DNA of 64,000 nt from Ornithinibacillus sp047228935. Its GTDB lineage: Bacteria > Bacillota > Bacilli > Bacillales > Amphibacillaceae. Under the pieces are notes generated by a model that worked only from the letters and a program-made list of their open reading frames with translations, did not search any database and was not told the DNA's origin. Position numbers and translations under genes: made by a program. The stretch spans positions 1,426,001 to 1,490,000 of the forward strand of contig NZ_JBFEGG010000001.1 of assembly GCF_047228935.1 (NCBI RefSeq). The letters are read 5' to 3'. Below, in pieces: positions 27,215 to 37,175 of the stretch (the first letter of the stretch is position 1; the number at the start of each line of letters is the position of its first letter).

Positions 27215-28174
27215 CTAAATCGATAATTCTTTAGATAATTTATACATTTCTTCATCAATAGAGTGTTTTTCTTGTAAGATTTCTGTAATATCATGGTCCA
27301 CTAATTTATTATTTTGTATACCGACCATTCTTCCTGCTTTTCCATCAAGTAGTAACTCTACTGCTTTTGCACCTAAGCGGCTTGCTAGTACACGATCATT
27401 AGCAGTTGGTGACCCTCCACGCTGAATATGTCCAAGAACCGTTACTCTTGTTTCTAGATTTGTTGCTTTTTGAATTTGTTCACCAAAATCAAACGCGCTA
27501 CCTACACCTTCAGCAACAATGATTATACTATGTTTTTTACCTCGCTCTATGCCACGTTTTAAACGGGAAACAACTTCTTCTAAGTCATCTTTTTTCTCAG
27601 GAATTAAAATACTTTCTGCTCCATCTGCAAGTCCTGCCCATAAAGCTAAGTCTCCTGCATCTCTACCCATTACTTCTACAATATATGTACGTTCATGTGA
27701 AGTTGCTGTGTCACGGATTTTGTCAATTGCTTCAATAATTGTGTTTAATGCTGTATCAAAACCAATTGTAAAATCAGTACCCGGTATATCATTATCGATA
27801 GTGCCCGGAACGCCGATACATGGATAACCTTTTTCAGTTAATTTTTGAGCACCACGAAAACTTCCATCTCCACCGATAACAATTAATCCTTCAATGCCAT
27901 ACTTTTTAAGTTGCTCAATACCCTTTTGTTGTCCTTCTTCTGTCTTAAATTCTTCACTTCTAGCCGTGAAAAGTTTTGTTCCACCACGCTGAATAATATC
28001 GCCAACAGAACCAACATCCATTTTTTCTATATTACCTTCAATTAACCCTTGATAGCCATTTTTTATGCCATATATTTCAACATCGTGATAAATACACTTA
28101 CGAACGACTGCACGAATTGCTGCATTCATTCCTGGTGCATCACCACCACTAGTTAGTACTCCTAATCTTTTCAT
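27215..28174 (-). CDS. pfkA: 6-phosphofructokinase
   Basis: Phosphorylates fructose-6-phosphate with ATP, the committed step of glycolysis. At 319 aa it is the classical bacterial allosteric type. Seen are the ATP-binding GVLTSGGDAPGMNAAIR, the GGDGSFRGA loop, the catalytic PGTIDNDIPGTD with its Asp, and the effector-site Arg residues in LGHIQRGGSPTA. It is upstream of pyk in a pfkA-pyk operon. Confidence 0.97.
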   Translation of the reverse strand: MKRLGVLTSGGDAPGMNAAIRAVVRKCIYHDVEIYGIKNGYQGLIEGNIEKMDVGSVGDIIQRGGTKLFTARSEEFKTEEGQQKGIEQLKKYGIEGLIVIGGDGSFRGAQKLTEKGYPCIGVPGTIDNDIPGTDFTIGFDTALNTIIEAIDKIRDTATSHERTYIVEVMGRDAGDLALWAGLADGAESILIPEKKDDLEEVVSRLKRGIERGKKHSIIIVAEGVGSAFDFGEQIQKATNLETRVTVLGHIQRGGSPTANDRVLASRLGAKAVELLLDGKAGRMVGIQNNKLVDHDITEILQEKHSIDEEMYKLSKELSI

Positions 28175-28425
28175 ATTAATTCACCTCTATATTATAAATT
28201 CAATATCTAGTATGCTCTGGTTAAATAGAATTACTACGGTCAGATTATCATAGAAACTCTCTTTATTTCCGTTTGCCTCATTTACAAGATAAGACTAAAA
28301 TCCTAAAATATCAATCAAAAACACCGAAATTTGCAAGTTATTTTTAATATGCTTTACTTAATGATTTTATTTGCAACAATAAGTAAAACACATTTACATT
28401 AAGCCATACTATTTAATCTTCAATA
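28175..28425. other. Promoter region of pfkA-pyk
   Basis: AT-rich gap between accA and pfkA. Several -10-like hexamers (for example TATAAT just before the pfkA ribosome binding site) are present, but no pair of hexamers is convincing. No repeat or ORF is recognised. Confidence 0.35.
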
Positions 28426-28480
28426 AAAAAAGGACGTCTCCGATTTTGCAGAGTAACACAAAATCGAGACAGCCTTTTTT
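28426..28480 (-). terminator. Terminator after accA
   Basis: A long imperfect stem (CTCGATTTTG and CAAAATCGGAG arms extended by AAAAAGG/CCTTTTT) overlaps the accA stop codon and ends with a run of seven T on the minus strand. Confidence 0.85.
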
Positions 28481-29435
28481 AAAGTTCCTTATATTCTCCA
28501 ATTTGCTTATATTTTTCCCATCTTTTCTCCAACAATTCATCAATTGATAAATCTTTTAGTTCATCTAGAGATTTTTCGATGACGGTATCAATATTAGCAG
28601 CTTGTTGTTTTATGTTACGATGTGCTCCACCTTTTGGCTCAGGAATAATTTCGTCAATTATTCCAAGTTCAAATAAATCTGGTGCTGTAATACGCATGGA
28701 TTCTGCTGCCTTTTGTGCAAGTCCAGAATCTTTCCAAAGAAGTGCGGCTGCACCTTCAGGAGAAATAACAGAGTAAGTAGAGTTTTCAAGCATATGAATT
28801 CGGTCCCCAACTCCAAGTGCTAAAGCACCACCACTGCCACCTTCACCAATAACAATACAAATAATCGGAACAGTAATTCCTGCCATCTCCATTAAATTAC
28901 GTGCTATTGCTTCACTTTGACCACGCTCTTCTGCAGCTTTACCAGGGTATGCACCTTTCGTATCAATAAAACAAATTATAGGACGATTAAACTTCTCCGC
29001 TTGTTTCATATGGCGTAGAGCTTTTCGATATCCTTCTGGATGTGGCATCCCAAAGTTTCTACGGATGTTTTCCTTTGTATCTTTACCCCGTTGGTGACCA
29101 ATAACGGTAACAGGTGTATCTTTATAATACGCAATCCCAGAAACAATTGCCTCGTCATCACCATAAAAGCGATCTCCATGAAACTCGAGAAATTCAGTAA
29201 ATAATTCTTTTATATAATCTAAGGTTGTAGGGCGCTCTTGGTGTCTAGCCATTTGCACACGCTGCCAGGGCTTTAAGTTTCCATAAATATCATTTTCTAA
29301 ATCAGCTAGACGCTGTTCAAGAGTTGCGATTTCATCTGATAAATCAATATCACTATCACTAGTAAATTTCTTAAGTTCAGCAATCTTTTCTTTTAAATTT
29401 ATAATTGGCTTTTCAAAATCTAAAACTTGATTCAT
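28479..29435 (-). CDS. accA: Acetyl-CoA carboxylase carboxyltransferase, alpha subunit
   Basis: With AccD it transfers the carboxyl group from biotin to acetyl-CoA to give malonyl-CoA for fatty acid synthesis. The 318-residue crotonase-fold protein has a helical N-terminus (LADLENDIYGNLKPWQ), the GHQRGKDTKEN segment, the GAYPGKAAEERGQ motif and the oxyanion-hole glycines in GEGGSGGALALG. Its ATG overlaps the accD stop by 4 nt, so equal amounts of the two subunits are expected. Confidence 0.97.
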   Translation of the reverse strand: MNQVLDFEKPIINLKEKIAELKKFTSDSDIDLSDEIATLEQRLADLENDIYGNLKPWQRVQMARHQERPTTLDYIKELFTEFLEFHGDRFYGDDEAIVSGIAYYKDTPVTVIGHQRGKDTKENIRRNFGMPHPEGYRKALRHMKQAEKFNRPIICFIDTKGAYPGKAAEERGQSEAIARNLMEMAGITVPIICIVIGEGGSGGALALGVGDRIHMLENSTYSVISPEGAAALLWKDSGLAQKAAESMRITAPDLFELGIIDEIIPEPKGGAHRNIKQQAANIDTVIEKSLDELKDLSIDELLEKRWEKYKQIGEYKEL

Positions 29436-30292
29436 CTAGGACCTCCACCCTTCTGATGCATTTTAAGTAGTGTCCCTAATACATATTTTAAGTCATGACG
29501 ATGAATAACTTGGTCTAATTGACCATGCTTCAATTGAAATTCTGCTGTTTGAAAATCATCTGGTAAGTTTTCTCGAATCGTTTGTTCAATGATACGACGC
29601 CCGGCAAATCCAATCAAGGCACCTGGCTCAGCGAAATTATAATCACCTAACGATGCAAAACTAGCAGAAACTCCACCAGTTGTAGGATGAGTCATAACGG
29701 AAATCATGAGTCCTCCAGCCTGGGAGAAACGACTAATAGCTACAGAAGTCTTTGTCATTTGCATCAAACTAAGAACACCTTCTTGCATTCTAGCACCACC
29801 TGATGCAGTAAATATAATAAACGGCATAGATTCTTTTCTAGCATTCTCAATTGCTCTAGCAATCTTCTCACCTACTACTGACCCCATACTTCCCATGCGA
29901 AATCTAGCATCCATAACCGCAATTGCTGTAGCCTGTCCATCAATTGTACCAAAACCAGTAACCACCGCTTCATTTAACCCTGTTTTTTCGCGGTCACCTT
30001 CCATTTTTTTCTCGTATCCAGCAAAATTCAATGGATTAGCTGTTATCATTCCTTTATCCCATTCTACAAATGTTTCTGAATCAAATAAACTATCAATTCG
30101 CTCCCAAGCATTTAATTGATGATGATGTCCACAGTTTGGACATACATTTAGATTGTTATTTATTTCCTTGCGGTAGAATATTTTATAACAATTATCACAT
30201 TTTTTCATTAATCCCTCAGGAATATCTACTTTTGATTGCTCACTAGGAATCGAAGCATACTTCTTTTTCTTATTAAAAAGATCTTTGAGCAA
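29432..30292 (-). CDS. accD: Acetyl-CoA carboxylase carboxyltransferase, beta subunit (TTG start)
   Basis: Partner of AccA in the carboxyltransferase. The N-terminal zinc ribbon (KKCDNCYKI ... CPNCGHH) is followed by the catalytic crotonase-like domain with RMGSMGSVVGEK, TASGGARMQEG and GGVSASFASLGD. The product should begin MLKDLFNKKKKYASIPSEQ, as in B. subtilis; this requires a TTG at 30292 with GGGGG 7 nt upstream. The longer frame to 30391 adds an unlikely hydrophobic leader. Confidence 0.95.
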   Translation of the reverse strand: MLKDLFNKKKKYASIPSEQSKVDIPEGLMKKCDNCYKIFYRKEINNNLNVCPNCGHHHQLNAWERIDSLFDSETFVEWDKGMITANPLNFAGYEKKMEGDREKTGLNEAVVTGFGTIDGQATAIAVMDARFRMGSMGSVVGEKIARAIENARKESMPFIIFTASGGARMQEGVLSLMQMTKTSVAISRFSQAGGLMISVMTHPTTGGVSASFASLGDYNFAEPGALIGFAGRRIIEQTIRENLPDDFQTAEFQLKHGQLDQVIHRHDLKYVLGTLLKMHQKGGGPR

Positions 30293-30451
30293 AGTAAGTC
30301 CCCCTTTATCATTAACCATTACCATTATAAACAGGTATGTATTTAGAATACGAATTATTAATTTGGACCTGATTATATTACTATACAGCAAGTCTACCCA
30401 AAAAATGTGTCATTAATAGTCGAAGAAATAGAAAAATATAAAATTTAATAA

Positions 30452-31072
30452 TTACACAATATCGTAAGCATTTTCTTCGTGGAATAGACCTTCTATGGAT
30501 TGGTAGTTTTTCGTTTTATAGGATTCCATTAATTTCAAGTAAAATGTTTTGGAATAATTACCTGTAAAGCTCTTTGAATACTCATCAATTAATCCCCAAA
30601 TACGCATTAACAGTTGATTACTATTAATATCGAATAAATAACTGAAAAAGGCAAAATGCTTTTCTTTTTCGTTTAAAGAGGAATTATTTAAAATACTCTC
30701 TAATTCAATTAACTCTGGTTCATTTATCTGTGTAAAAGCTAACTTGGCGGTTTCTTTTTCTAATAGCATCTTAACGGATAACAAATCTTCCTTAGTCGTT
30801 TCCTTTAAAATAAACGAAGAAAGTAATTGAACCGTCTGATATGGGCGATATTTACTTAAGAAGGTACCTTCTCCACGTCTAGTTTCAATAACACCAATAA
30901 GCTCCATAGCCCTCAAAGCTTCTCTAATGGATGATCTACCAGCCTGTAGCTTTTCTGATAATTCTCGTTCAGAAGGAAGTTTATCTCCTGGTCTAAGGTC
31001 ATTTGCTTCAATAAATTTGCGTATCTCCTCTAGAACGCCGTGGTAAACCTTATTATTTGGCGACATGGACAC
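30452..31072 (-). CDS. FadR-subfamily GntR transcription regulator
   Basis: A DNA-binding regulator of 206 aa. The N-terminal winged helix is clear (LRPGDKLPSERELSEKLQAGRSSIREALRAMELIGVIETRRGEGTFL). The C-terminal part is helical and looks like a reduced FCD ligand domain; the usual Asp/His metal ligands are not obvious. GTG at 31072 is used because AAAGGAG lies 10 nt upstream. It lies between the malic enzyme gene and accDA in the same direction, so malate, pyruvate or acyl-CoA metabolism is a reasonable target, but this is inference. Confidence 0.85.
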   Translation of the reverse strand: MSMSPNNKVYHGVLEEIRKFIEANDLRPGDKLPSERELSEKLQAGRSSIREALRAMELIGVIETRRGEGTFLSKYRPYQTVQLLSSFILKETTKEDLLSVKMLLEKETAKLAFTQINEPELIELESILNNSSLNEKEKHFAFFSYLFDINSNQLLMRIWGLIDEYSKSFTGNYSKTFYLKLMESYKTKNYQSIEGLFHEENAYDIV

Positions 31073-31123
31073 CCATGTTTCACTCCTTTTAATAAATCCT
31101 TATTATTTAAAGGGAACTACTTA

Positions 31124-32350
31124 TTAAATTTTTGCTAAATGTCTAGTCTTTTCCGCAATTTCTTCTGGATCAACTTGAATACGTGCAACCCCAGATTCCA
31201 TTGCCGCTTTTGCTACTTCTTTTGCTACTAAAGGAGCTACTCTTGCATCAAATGGTGCAGGGATTACATAATCTGAATTCAATTCCTCGTCTGAAATTAG
31301 TGAAGCGATAGCAACCGCAGCTGCAATCTTCATTTTTTCATTAATACGTGTTGCCCGAACATCTAATGCTCCACGGAAAATTCCTGGGAAAGCAAGAACA
31401 TTGTTCACTTGATTTGGAAAGTCAGATCGACCGGTACCAATTACTTTAGCTCCGGCATCTTTTGCATCTTCTGGCAAAATTTCCGGATCTGGGTTTGCCA
31501 TAGCAAATATTATAGGGTCCGAATTCATCTTTCTAACCATATCTTGTGTTAATGCTCCACCTACTGACACGCCAATAAATACATCAGCACCATCTAGCAT
31601 TTCCTCCAGAGAACCTTCTTTCTTGTTTTGGTTTGTAAATTTAGCGACATCATCTTTCACACCATTCATTCCATAAGAGCGGCCTTCAAAAATCGCACCT
31701 CTCGAATCACACATAATCATATCACGTACTCCGAAATGGTATAACAATTTAACAATGGCAATACCAGCTGCTCCTGCACCGTTGGCAACAACCTTAATCT
31801 CAGAGAAGCTTTTTCCAACTAGTTTTAATGCATTTATTAATCCAGCAATCGTCACAATGGCTGTACCATGTTGGTCATCATGGAAAATAGGAATGTTTGT
31901 TTCTTTTCTTAATCGTTCTTCAATAACAAAACAGTTTGGAGCAGCAATATCTTCTAAATTAACACCACCAAATGTTGGTTCCATTAATTTTACTGTTTTA
32001 ACGATATCATCCACATCATGAGTATCTAAACAAATTGGAAATGAATCCACTCCAGCGAAGCTTTTAAATAATACTGCTTTTCCTTCCATAACTGGCAATG
32101 CCGCTTCAGGACCAATATTTCCTAATCCTAAAACCGCGGAACCATCACTTACAACGGCAACCATATTACCTTTCATGGTGTAATCGTAAACCGTTTCTTT
32201 GCGGTCATGAATTTCCTTGCATGGCTCTGCAACTCCAGGGGAATAGGCAAGACTTAATTCCTTCGCATTTGTGACTGGTACCTTAGATACCGTCTCCAGT
32301 TTCCCCTTATTCACTTTGTGCATATGCAATGCTTCGTCTCTTAAGTTCAC
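31124..32350 (-). CDS. ytsJ: Malic enzyme, NAD(P)-dependent (YtsJ-like)
   Basis: Oxidatively decarboxylates malate to pyruvate. The 408-residue product has SPGVAEPCKEI, the GSAVLGLGNIGPEAALPVMEGKA block, the metal-binding FHDDQHGTAIV motif and the Rossmann-type GAGAAGIAIVKLL. The GTG at 32350 (MNLRDEALHMHKVNKG) matches the family N-terminus; an upstream frame to 32392 adds a basic stretch without a ribosome site. In B. subtilis the major NADPH-making malic enzyme YtsJ sits at this position. Confidence 0.93.
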   Translation of the reverse strand: MNLRDEALHMHKVNKGKLETVSKVPVTNAKELSLAYSPGVAEPCKEIHDRKETVYDYTMKGNMVAVVSDGSAVLGLGNIGPEAALPVMEGKAVLFKSFAGVDSFPICLDTHDVDDIVKTVKLMEPTFGGVNLEDIAAPNCFVIEERLRKETNIPIFHDDQHGTAIVTIAGLINALKLVGKSFSEIKVVANGAGAAGIAIVKLLYHFGVRDMIMCDSRGAIFEGRSYGMNGVKDDVAKFTNQNKKEGSLEEMLDGADVFIGVSVGGALTQDMVRKMNSDPIIFAMANPDPEILPEDAKDAGAKVIGTGRSDFPNQVNNVLAFPGIFRGALDVRATRINEKMKIAAAVAIASLISDEELNSDYVIPAPFDARVAPLVAKEVAKAAMESGVARIQVDPEEIAEKTRHLAKI

Positions 32351-32440
32351 TTTTAATTTCGCTCCTTTTTGCCGCCTAAGTGGTCTGACCACTCGACTAC
32401 TACATTATAACAAAATGCTAATCTCTGTAAAGTTTCGTTT

Positions 32441-35400
32441 TTATTGCTTTTCGTAAACAACGTTCGATTTCCCAAAAAAGTCCGCTAAAGAACCTAATGT
32501 TTGCTTGTTTATTTCAATAAAATAATCATTTGCTAATTTGTAGGTTTTCTTTTGTTCTTCATGGTAAACAATGATTGGTGTTGTTCCAGGAAATTTTGTT
32601 GCTATTTTTTTAATAACAGTTAATGCATCTTTATTAGTTTGCTCTGTTGTTTTAATAAACAATCTAGATTTAGATCGTTGGTTTAAATTCTCTTCCTCAA
32701 ATGGCTCAATTGTAGAAAGTAACCATTGTTTTTTCCCATTTCTGGACTCGATTTTTCCGGAAATAAATACTAGTGCTTCTTCTTCAATGTAGCGACTGTT
32801 TAATCGATATAACTCAGGGAATACTACAGCATCCATATCCTCTGTTTCATCACTTACGGTTAAAAATGCCATTGGCTCCCCTCGTTTTGTGCGTATTGTT
32901 TTAATTGCTTGTATGATTACGGAACTTCTAACATTTTTATTCCCCTCAAGCTCTTTTGCATGTTGTAGAGTAATATAGCCGTTTTCCCTTAAAACACTAC
33001 GATATTGTATTAATGGATGACTGGAAATATATATCCCCAGTAATTCCTTTTCATCTGAAAGCTTCTTAATTTGACTAAAATCTTCAATCACTACATAGTT
33101 CGGTTCTAAATCCAATTGATCTTGAAACAAGTTTGGTTGATCAGTAAATTCTCGAAATAATTCTCCAGATTCTATCGCTTGATCTATAGACGCTAGTAAG
33201 CTTGCACGATTACTATATGTTTCATCAAACGCCCCAGCTCTGATTAACGATTCCATAGTAGCCCGGTTTACAATTTTGGGTGTAACCCGTAGACAAAAAT
33301 CAAATAAGTTTTTGAACGGTCTATCTTTCCTTGCTTGAATAATTTCTTGCACCGCTTGGTTACCAATCCCTTTTATCGATTGTAAACCCATTCGGATACA
33401 ATTCTTTTCTACGGTGAATCTGCCAATACTTTTATTAATAGAAGGCACACCAATATTAATCCCTAAATCCTTCATCTCTTTCATGTAAACATGAATTTTA
33501 TCATGTTGATTTCCAATAGAAGTTAGTAACTCTGCGTAAAAATGCTTGGGATAATGAGCTTTTAAATAAGCCAATTGATAGGAAATTTTACTATACGCAA
33601 CTGCATGGCTTTTTGGAAATCCATAATTTGAGAACTTTACAATCCATGCAAATATTTCCTCACCAATTTTCTTCTCATACCCATTCTTAATACAACCATG
33701 AATAAACAGAGTCTCCTGCTCATCCATTATGTCCTGCTTCTTCTTACTTACTGCACGTCTTAAAACATCAGCTTGTCCTAATGTGAATCCTGCAATTCGA
33801 TTTGCAATTTGCATAATCTGCTCTTGATAAATTAAAACACCATACGTGCTTTTCAGTATTGGCTCCAAATCAGGGTGTGGGTACGTTGTTTTCTTAATGC
33901 CGTGCTTACGCTCGATATACGTAGGAATAAAATCCATTGGTCCAGGACGATAAAGCGCATTTACAGCCACGATATCATCGAAACTATTAGGCTTCAACTG
34001 CTCTAATACTTGCTTCATACCATCTGACTCTAACTGAAAGATTCCATTTGTCTTCCCTCGTTTTAAAAGATCAAAGGTTTGAGAATCATGTTCTGGAATG
34101 TTGTTTAAATTAAAATCTTTATCATCTTTATATCGAATAGATTTGATAATTCGTTCAATAAGCGTTAAATTTCTTAACCCTAAAAAGTCCATCTTAAGTA
34201 ATCCGAGTGACTCTAAATCGGTCATTGGATACTGCGTTAAAGCAGTATTTGTTGTCCCTATTGTTAATGGCACATGTTCTACTAATGGTTTTTCACTTAT
34301 AACAACACCAGCAGCATGTGTAGAAATATGTCTTGGGAGCCCTTCTAAGACAGTAGCAATTCTAAATAATTGCTTTAAGTTTTCGGATTGCTGGATATAA
34401 TTAGTCAATTCCTTCGATGATTTTACAATAGTAACTAATGAACTAGACGTCTGGCTAGGAATTTGCTTTAAAATAAAATATATGTCTTCTTGGTCAATGG
34501 CCATTGTTTTACCTAATTCACGAATTAGAGAACGCGCTGCAAAGGTTCCAAATGTAATAATCTGGGCAACATGTTCAGCACCATATTTTTCGCGTACATA
34601 TGCAATTACTTCATCACGTCGTACATCGGAAAAGTCGATATCAATATCTGGCATCGTAATACGCTCTGGATTTAAGAAGCGTTCGAATAATAAATTATAC
34701 TTAATTGGGTCTACATCGGTAATTCCTAGCGTGTAAGCAACTAGAGAACCTGCTGAAGAACCACGACCAGGACCAACCATGATATTATTTTCTTTTGCAT
34801 GCTTAATGAAATCCCATACGATTAGAAAATAATCGCTAAACTCCATTTTCTTAATGACGGAGAGCTCATGTTTTAATCTTGATTTAATATAATCTGTAAC
34901 ATTAGGATACCGACTCTGTATATTATTCCAGCAAATTTCTTCTAAATATTCTTGTGCTGATTTACTATCCGGTACTGGATAAGAAGGTATCATTCTCGCC
35001 TCAAAATTAAAGGTCACATTACATTTATCTGTAATTTCCCTCGATGCCTCTAATATTTGTGGCCATTCTGCAAATACTTGTTCCATCTCGAGTTTGGAAC
35101 GTAAATGATGGTTTCGACTTAATTTATTTCCCTCTTTTACAGACCAGTTTTTTCCATTCTTCATTGCCTGTAAGCAATCAAATGCATATGCATCCTTCTC
35201 TTGTAAATACCGGACATCGTTAATTGCAACTATTTTCGTTTGAAAGGATTCATGGTATGCCCGAACCACATGTAAAGATAGATTTTCCACTTTTTCTCTA
35301 AAGTCTGATACACCTAAATAAAAGTCTTCTTCCTCTATGAGAGATTTCCAGTAAGAAAGATAATTTTCGACCTGATCATAGGAATTATTTTGCAATAATT

Positions 35401-35791
35401 GCTGGACTCTACTCGTGTTTACCGGCAAGATAACAACTAATTGATCCATATAATTAGGTAATAATTCTTTTTCAATACTATTCTTTTCATTTCTTTGAAT
35501 ATAGGTGCTTAACCGCGTTAGATTTCGATATCCTGCATTATTTTTTGCAAGTAAGATCAATTCTTCTATATTCTCTTCCTCTTTAACGTTAATTGACATT
35601 CCGATAATCGGTTTGATTCCTTTTTTAATGCATAACTTATAAAATGGAATAACTCCATGTAATACATGCTCATCTGTAATAGCTAAAGCTTCAAAGTTCA
35701 ATTGATATGCTTGATTAACTAATTTTTCCACTGTAATCGTGCTGTTAAAAAAACTATATCCTGTTTTTACTTGTAAATGCGTAAATGACAT
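32441..35791 (-). CDS. dnaE: DNA polymerase III alpha subunit, DnaE
   Basis: The second replicative polymerase of Firmicutes; it extends RNA primers before handing over to PolC. The 1116-residue protein has an N-terminal PHP domain (FTHLQVKTGYSFFNSTITVEKLV), the C-family polymerase core (GPGRGSSAGSLVAY, PDIDIDFSDVRRD with catalytic Asp residues, ALYRPGPMDFIP), a helix-hairpin-helix region (GLQSIKGIGNQAV) and a C-terminal OB fold. Located between the malic enzyme gene and ytrH, as in B. subtilis. Confidence 0.97.
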   Translation of the reverse strand: MSFTHLQVKTGYSFFNSTITVEKLVNQAYQLNFEALAITDEHVLHGVIPFYKLCIKKGIKPIIGMSINVKEEENIEELILLAKNNAGYRNLTRLSTYIQRNEKNSIEKELLPNYMDQLVVILPVNTSRVQQLLQNNSYDQVENYLSYWKSLIEEEDFYLGVSDFREKVENLSLHVVRAYHESFQTKIVAINDVRYLQEKDAYAFDCLQAMKNGKNWSVKEGNKLSRNHHLRSKLEMEQVFAEWPQILEASREITDKCNVTFNFEARMIPSYPVPDSKSAQEYLEEICWNNIQSRYPNVTDYIKSRLKHELSVIKKMEFSDYFLIVWDFIKHAKENNIMVGPGRGSSAGSLVAYTLGITDVDPIKYNLLFERFLNPERITMPDIDIDFSDVRRDEVIAYVREKYGAEHVAQIITFGTFAARSLIRELGKTMAIDQEDIYFILKQIPSQTSSSLVTIVKSSKELTNYIQQSENLKQLFRIATVLEGLPRHISTHAAGVVISEKPLVEHVPLTIGTTNTALTQYPMTDLESLGLLKMDFLGLRNLTLIERIIKSIRYKDDKDFNLNNIPEHDSQTFDLLKRGKTNGIFQLESDGMKQVLEQLKPNSFDDIVAVNALYRPGPMDFIPTYIERKHGIKKTTYPHPDLEPILKSTYGVLIYQEQIMQIANRIAGFTLGQADVLRRAVSKKKQDIMDEQETLFIHGCIKNGYEKKIGEEIFAWIVKFSNYGFPKSHAVAYSKISYQLAYLKAHYPKHFYAELLTSIGNQHDKIHVYMKEMKDLGINIGVPSINKSIGRFTVEKNCIRMGLQSIKGIGNQAVQEIIQARKDRPFKNLFDFCLRVTPKIVNRATMESLIRAGAFDETYSNRASLLASIDQAIESGELFREFTDQPNLFQDQLDLEPNYVVIEDFSQIKKLSDEKELLGIYISSHPLIQYRSVLRENGYITLQHAKELEGNKNVRSSVIIQAIKTIRTKRGEPMAFLTVSDETEDMDAVVFPELYRLNSRYIEEEALVFISGKIESRNGKKQWLLSTIEPFEEENLNQRSKSRLFIKTTEQTNKDALTVIKKIATKFPGTTPIIVYHEEQKKTYKLANDYFIEINKQTLGSLADFFGKSNVVYEKQ

Positions 35792-35857
35792 ACTAACCCG
35801 CCTCTACTTTCTCTAAATCTATTATAGCCAATTTCCATGTGTTCTGTATATCTACAA

Positions 35858-35886
35858 ACATAACTCGTCCTATATAAACATAGAAT
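35858..35886 (+). promoter_or_regulatory. Candidate sigma-E promoter of ytrH-ytrI
   Basis: The -10 CATAGAAT (35879-35886) differs by one base from the sigma-E consensus CATACAAT, and a weaker ACATAAC lies 14 nt upstream. It is 36 bp before ytrH. Sigma-E control of ytrHI is known in B. subtilis; here it is inferred. Confidence 0.5.
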
Positions 35887-35922
35887 GAATGGAACACACT
35901 TTAAACTTAAGGGGTATCCAAT

Positions 35923-36255
35923 ATGGAAGAACGGTTTTTTGCTCAATTTATCCAATGCTTTTTTATTGCTTTCGGCGTCCTTATAGGCGGAACATTAATT
36001 GGTGGTATTGGTGCTTTTGCTACAGGAGAAGCTCCATTTACAGGAATGGCTCGAATTGCACGAAAGCTTGGAATCTGGGCTATTGTCGCAGCCATAGGAG
36101 GTACATTTGACGCTATCGAAAACCTACAAAGGGGATTTTTAGATGGTCCTTTTATAGAGGTATTGAAGCAGGGACTTCTTATATTATCAGCAATGGGCGG
36201 TGCTAAGTCTGCTATGATTATTCTAGAATGGCTTATTCAGGAGGACATCACCTAA
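35923..36255 (+). CDS. ytrH: Sporulation membrane protein YtrH
   Basis: A 110-residue membrane protein with three hydrophobic stretches (about 8-35, 47-60 and 80-105) and the Gly-rich IGGTLIGGIGAFATGEAPF segment of the YtrH family. In B. subtilis ytrH and ytrI are made in the mother cell and are needed for efficient sporulation; the molecular role is unknown. AAGGGG precedes the ATG. Its stop TAA overlaps the ytrI ATG by one base. Confidence 0.93.
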   Translation: MEERFFAQFIQCFFIAFGVLIGGTLIGGIGAFATGEAPFTGMARIARKLGIWAIVAAIGGTFDAIENLQRGFLDGPFIEVLKQGLLILSAMGGAKSAMIILEWLIQEDIT

Positions 36256-36758
36256 TGCATGTTCCAAGATATCATAAAAAACCTGGCTGGCAACGCTTCT
36301 TAGTTGGAATGTTATTCGGTGCCCTTATTTCCTATTGGGTCGTGATATTTATGTATGGAACGATGTATCAAGAAAAGGTAATTGAAAATAGTAAACTTCA
36401 TGAGGAACTAAATGACGCAGAAAATAGAATACTGGCATTGGAAAAAGATAATGAAGATTTAAATGAAAAATCGAAACAAAAAATTGTAATAGAAGAAATT
36501 GAACTTGAAATTCTAAATGCAAAAGAACTAAAAATTGATATGTTGCTTCAAAATGAGTTAGAAGGTTTAGTAAAAGAAGAAATTAAAGACATAATCGGGA
36601 AAGATTTATTAATGGTAGCAGAAAGTGACACTCTATTATTATCCTCAATTGAAAATAAATCCTATAAAGTCGATGATTTCTCTTATGACTTTGAAATAAA
36701 GCGATTAATCATAGCACCAACTGTTCGAATTATCGTGAATGGTAAGATATCAAATTAA
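36255..36758 (+). CDS. ytrI: Sporulation protein YtrI
   Basis: A 167-residue protein with one N-terminal membrane helix (about 15-36 after MHVPRYHKKPGWQRF), a coiled coil (about 40-85, rich in Glu, Lys and Asn) and a C-terminal domain of beta type. It is the partner of YtrH. The ATG at 36255 is chosen because GGAGG lies 10 nt upstream. The topology suggests a membrane anchor with the rest on one face of the forespore-surrounding membrane. Confidence 0.9.
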   Translation: MHVPRYHKKPGWQRFLVGMLFGALISYWVVIFMYGTMYQEKVIENSKLHEELNDAENRILALEKDNEDLNEKSKQKIVIEEIELEILNAKELKIDMLLQNELEGLVKEEIKDIIGKDLLMVAESDTLLLSSIENKSYKVDDFSYDFEIKRLIIAPTVRIIVNGKISN

Positions 36759-36778
36759 AAAATATACAAACACCTCAT

Positions 36779-36816
36779 CCTTACCTTTATCATATCTTTA
36801 AAGGGTAAGGTTTTTT
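36779..36816 (+). terminator. Terminator after ytrI
   Basis: Stem CCTTACC/GGTAAGG followed by six T on the plus strand. Confidence 0.8.
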
Positions 36817-36938
36817 GATGAATTATGTGAACATTTCATGAAACAAAATGCTTAGTAGTAGGAATTTCAACACTTTTCGAGTAAAATAAGAATATAGATG
36901 AATAACCATTCATATTATTGGGAAAGGGAGGAATTCTC

Positions 36939-37136
36939 ATGTTGATTATGAATGAAAGACGTATTCGTGACCGCAAAATTAATCAACTTCGTAATGGACG
37001 TACCGCCTATGCAGAATCAAAAGAAGTTATTCGTTTAATTAAGCGAGATATAGTGAAATACGGACTCGATGTATATTATGATGAAACACCATCTGGTTGC
37101 TGGTTTATTCCAGTAACAAAAAGCAAAAGCAGTTAA
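36939..37136 (+). CDS. Small conserved hypothetical protein
   Basis: A 65-residue, highly basic, soluble protein (MLIMNERRIRDRKINQLRNG) ending in a short beta-like tail with CWFIPVTK. The ATG at 36939 has a strong GGGAGG site 7 nt upstream, and a strong terminator follows, so it is a real, independently transcribed gene. I do not recognise the family. The basic N-terminal half could bind nucleic acid, but nothing proves this. Confidence 0.75.
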   Translation: MLIMNERRIRDRKINQLRNGRTAYAESKEVIRLIKRDIVKYGLDVYYDETPSGCWFIPVTKSKSS

Positions 37137-37138
37137 TC

Positions 37139-37172
37139 GTGCTGATTTCAAAAATGAAATCAGCACTTTTTT
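37139..37172 (+). terminator. Strong terminator after the 65-residue gene
   Basis: Perfect 12-bp stem (GTGCTGATTTCA and its complement) with a small loop and six T. Confidence 0.92.
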
Positions 37173-37175
37173 GTG

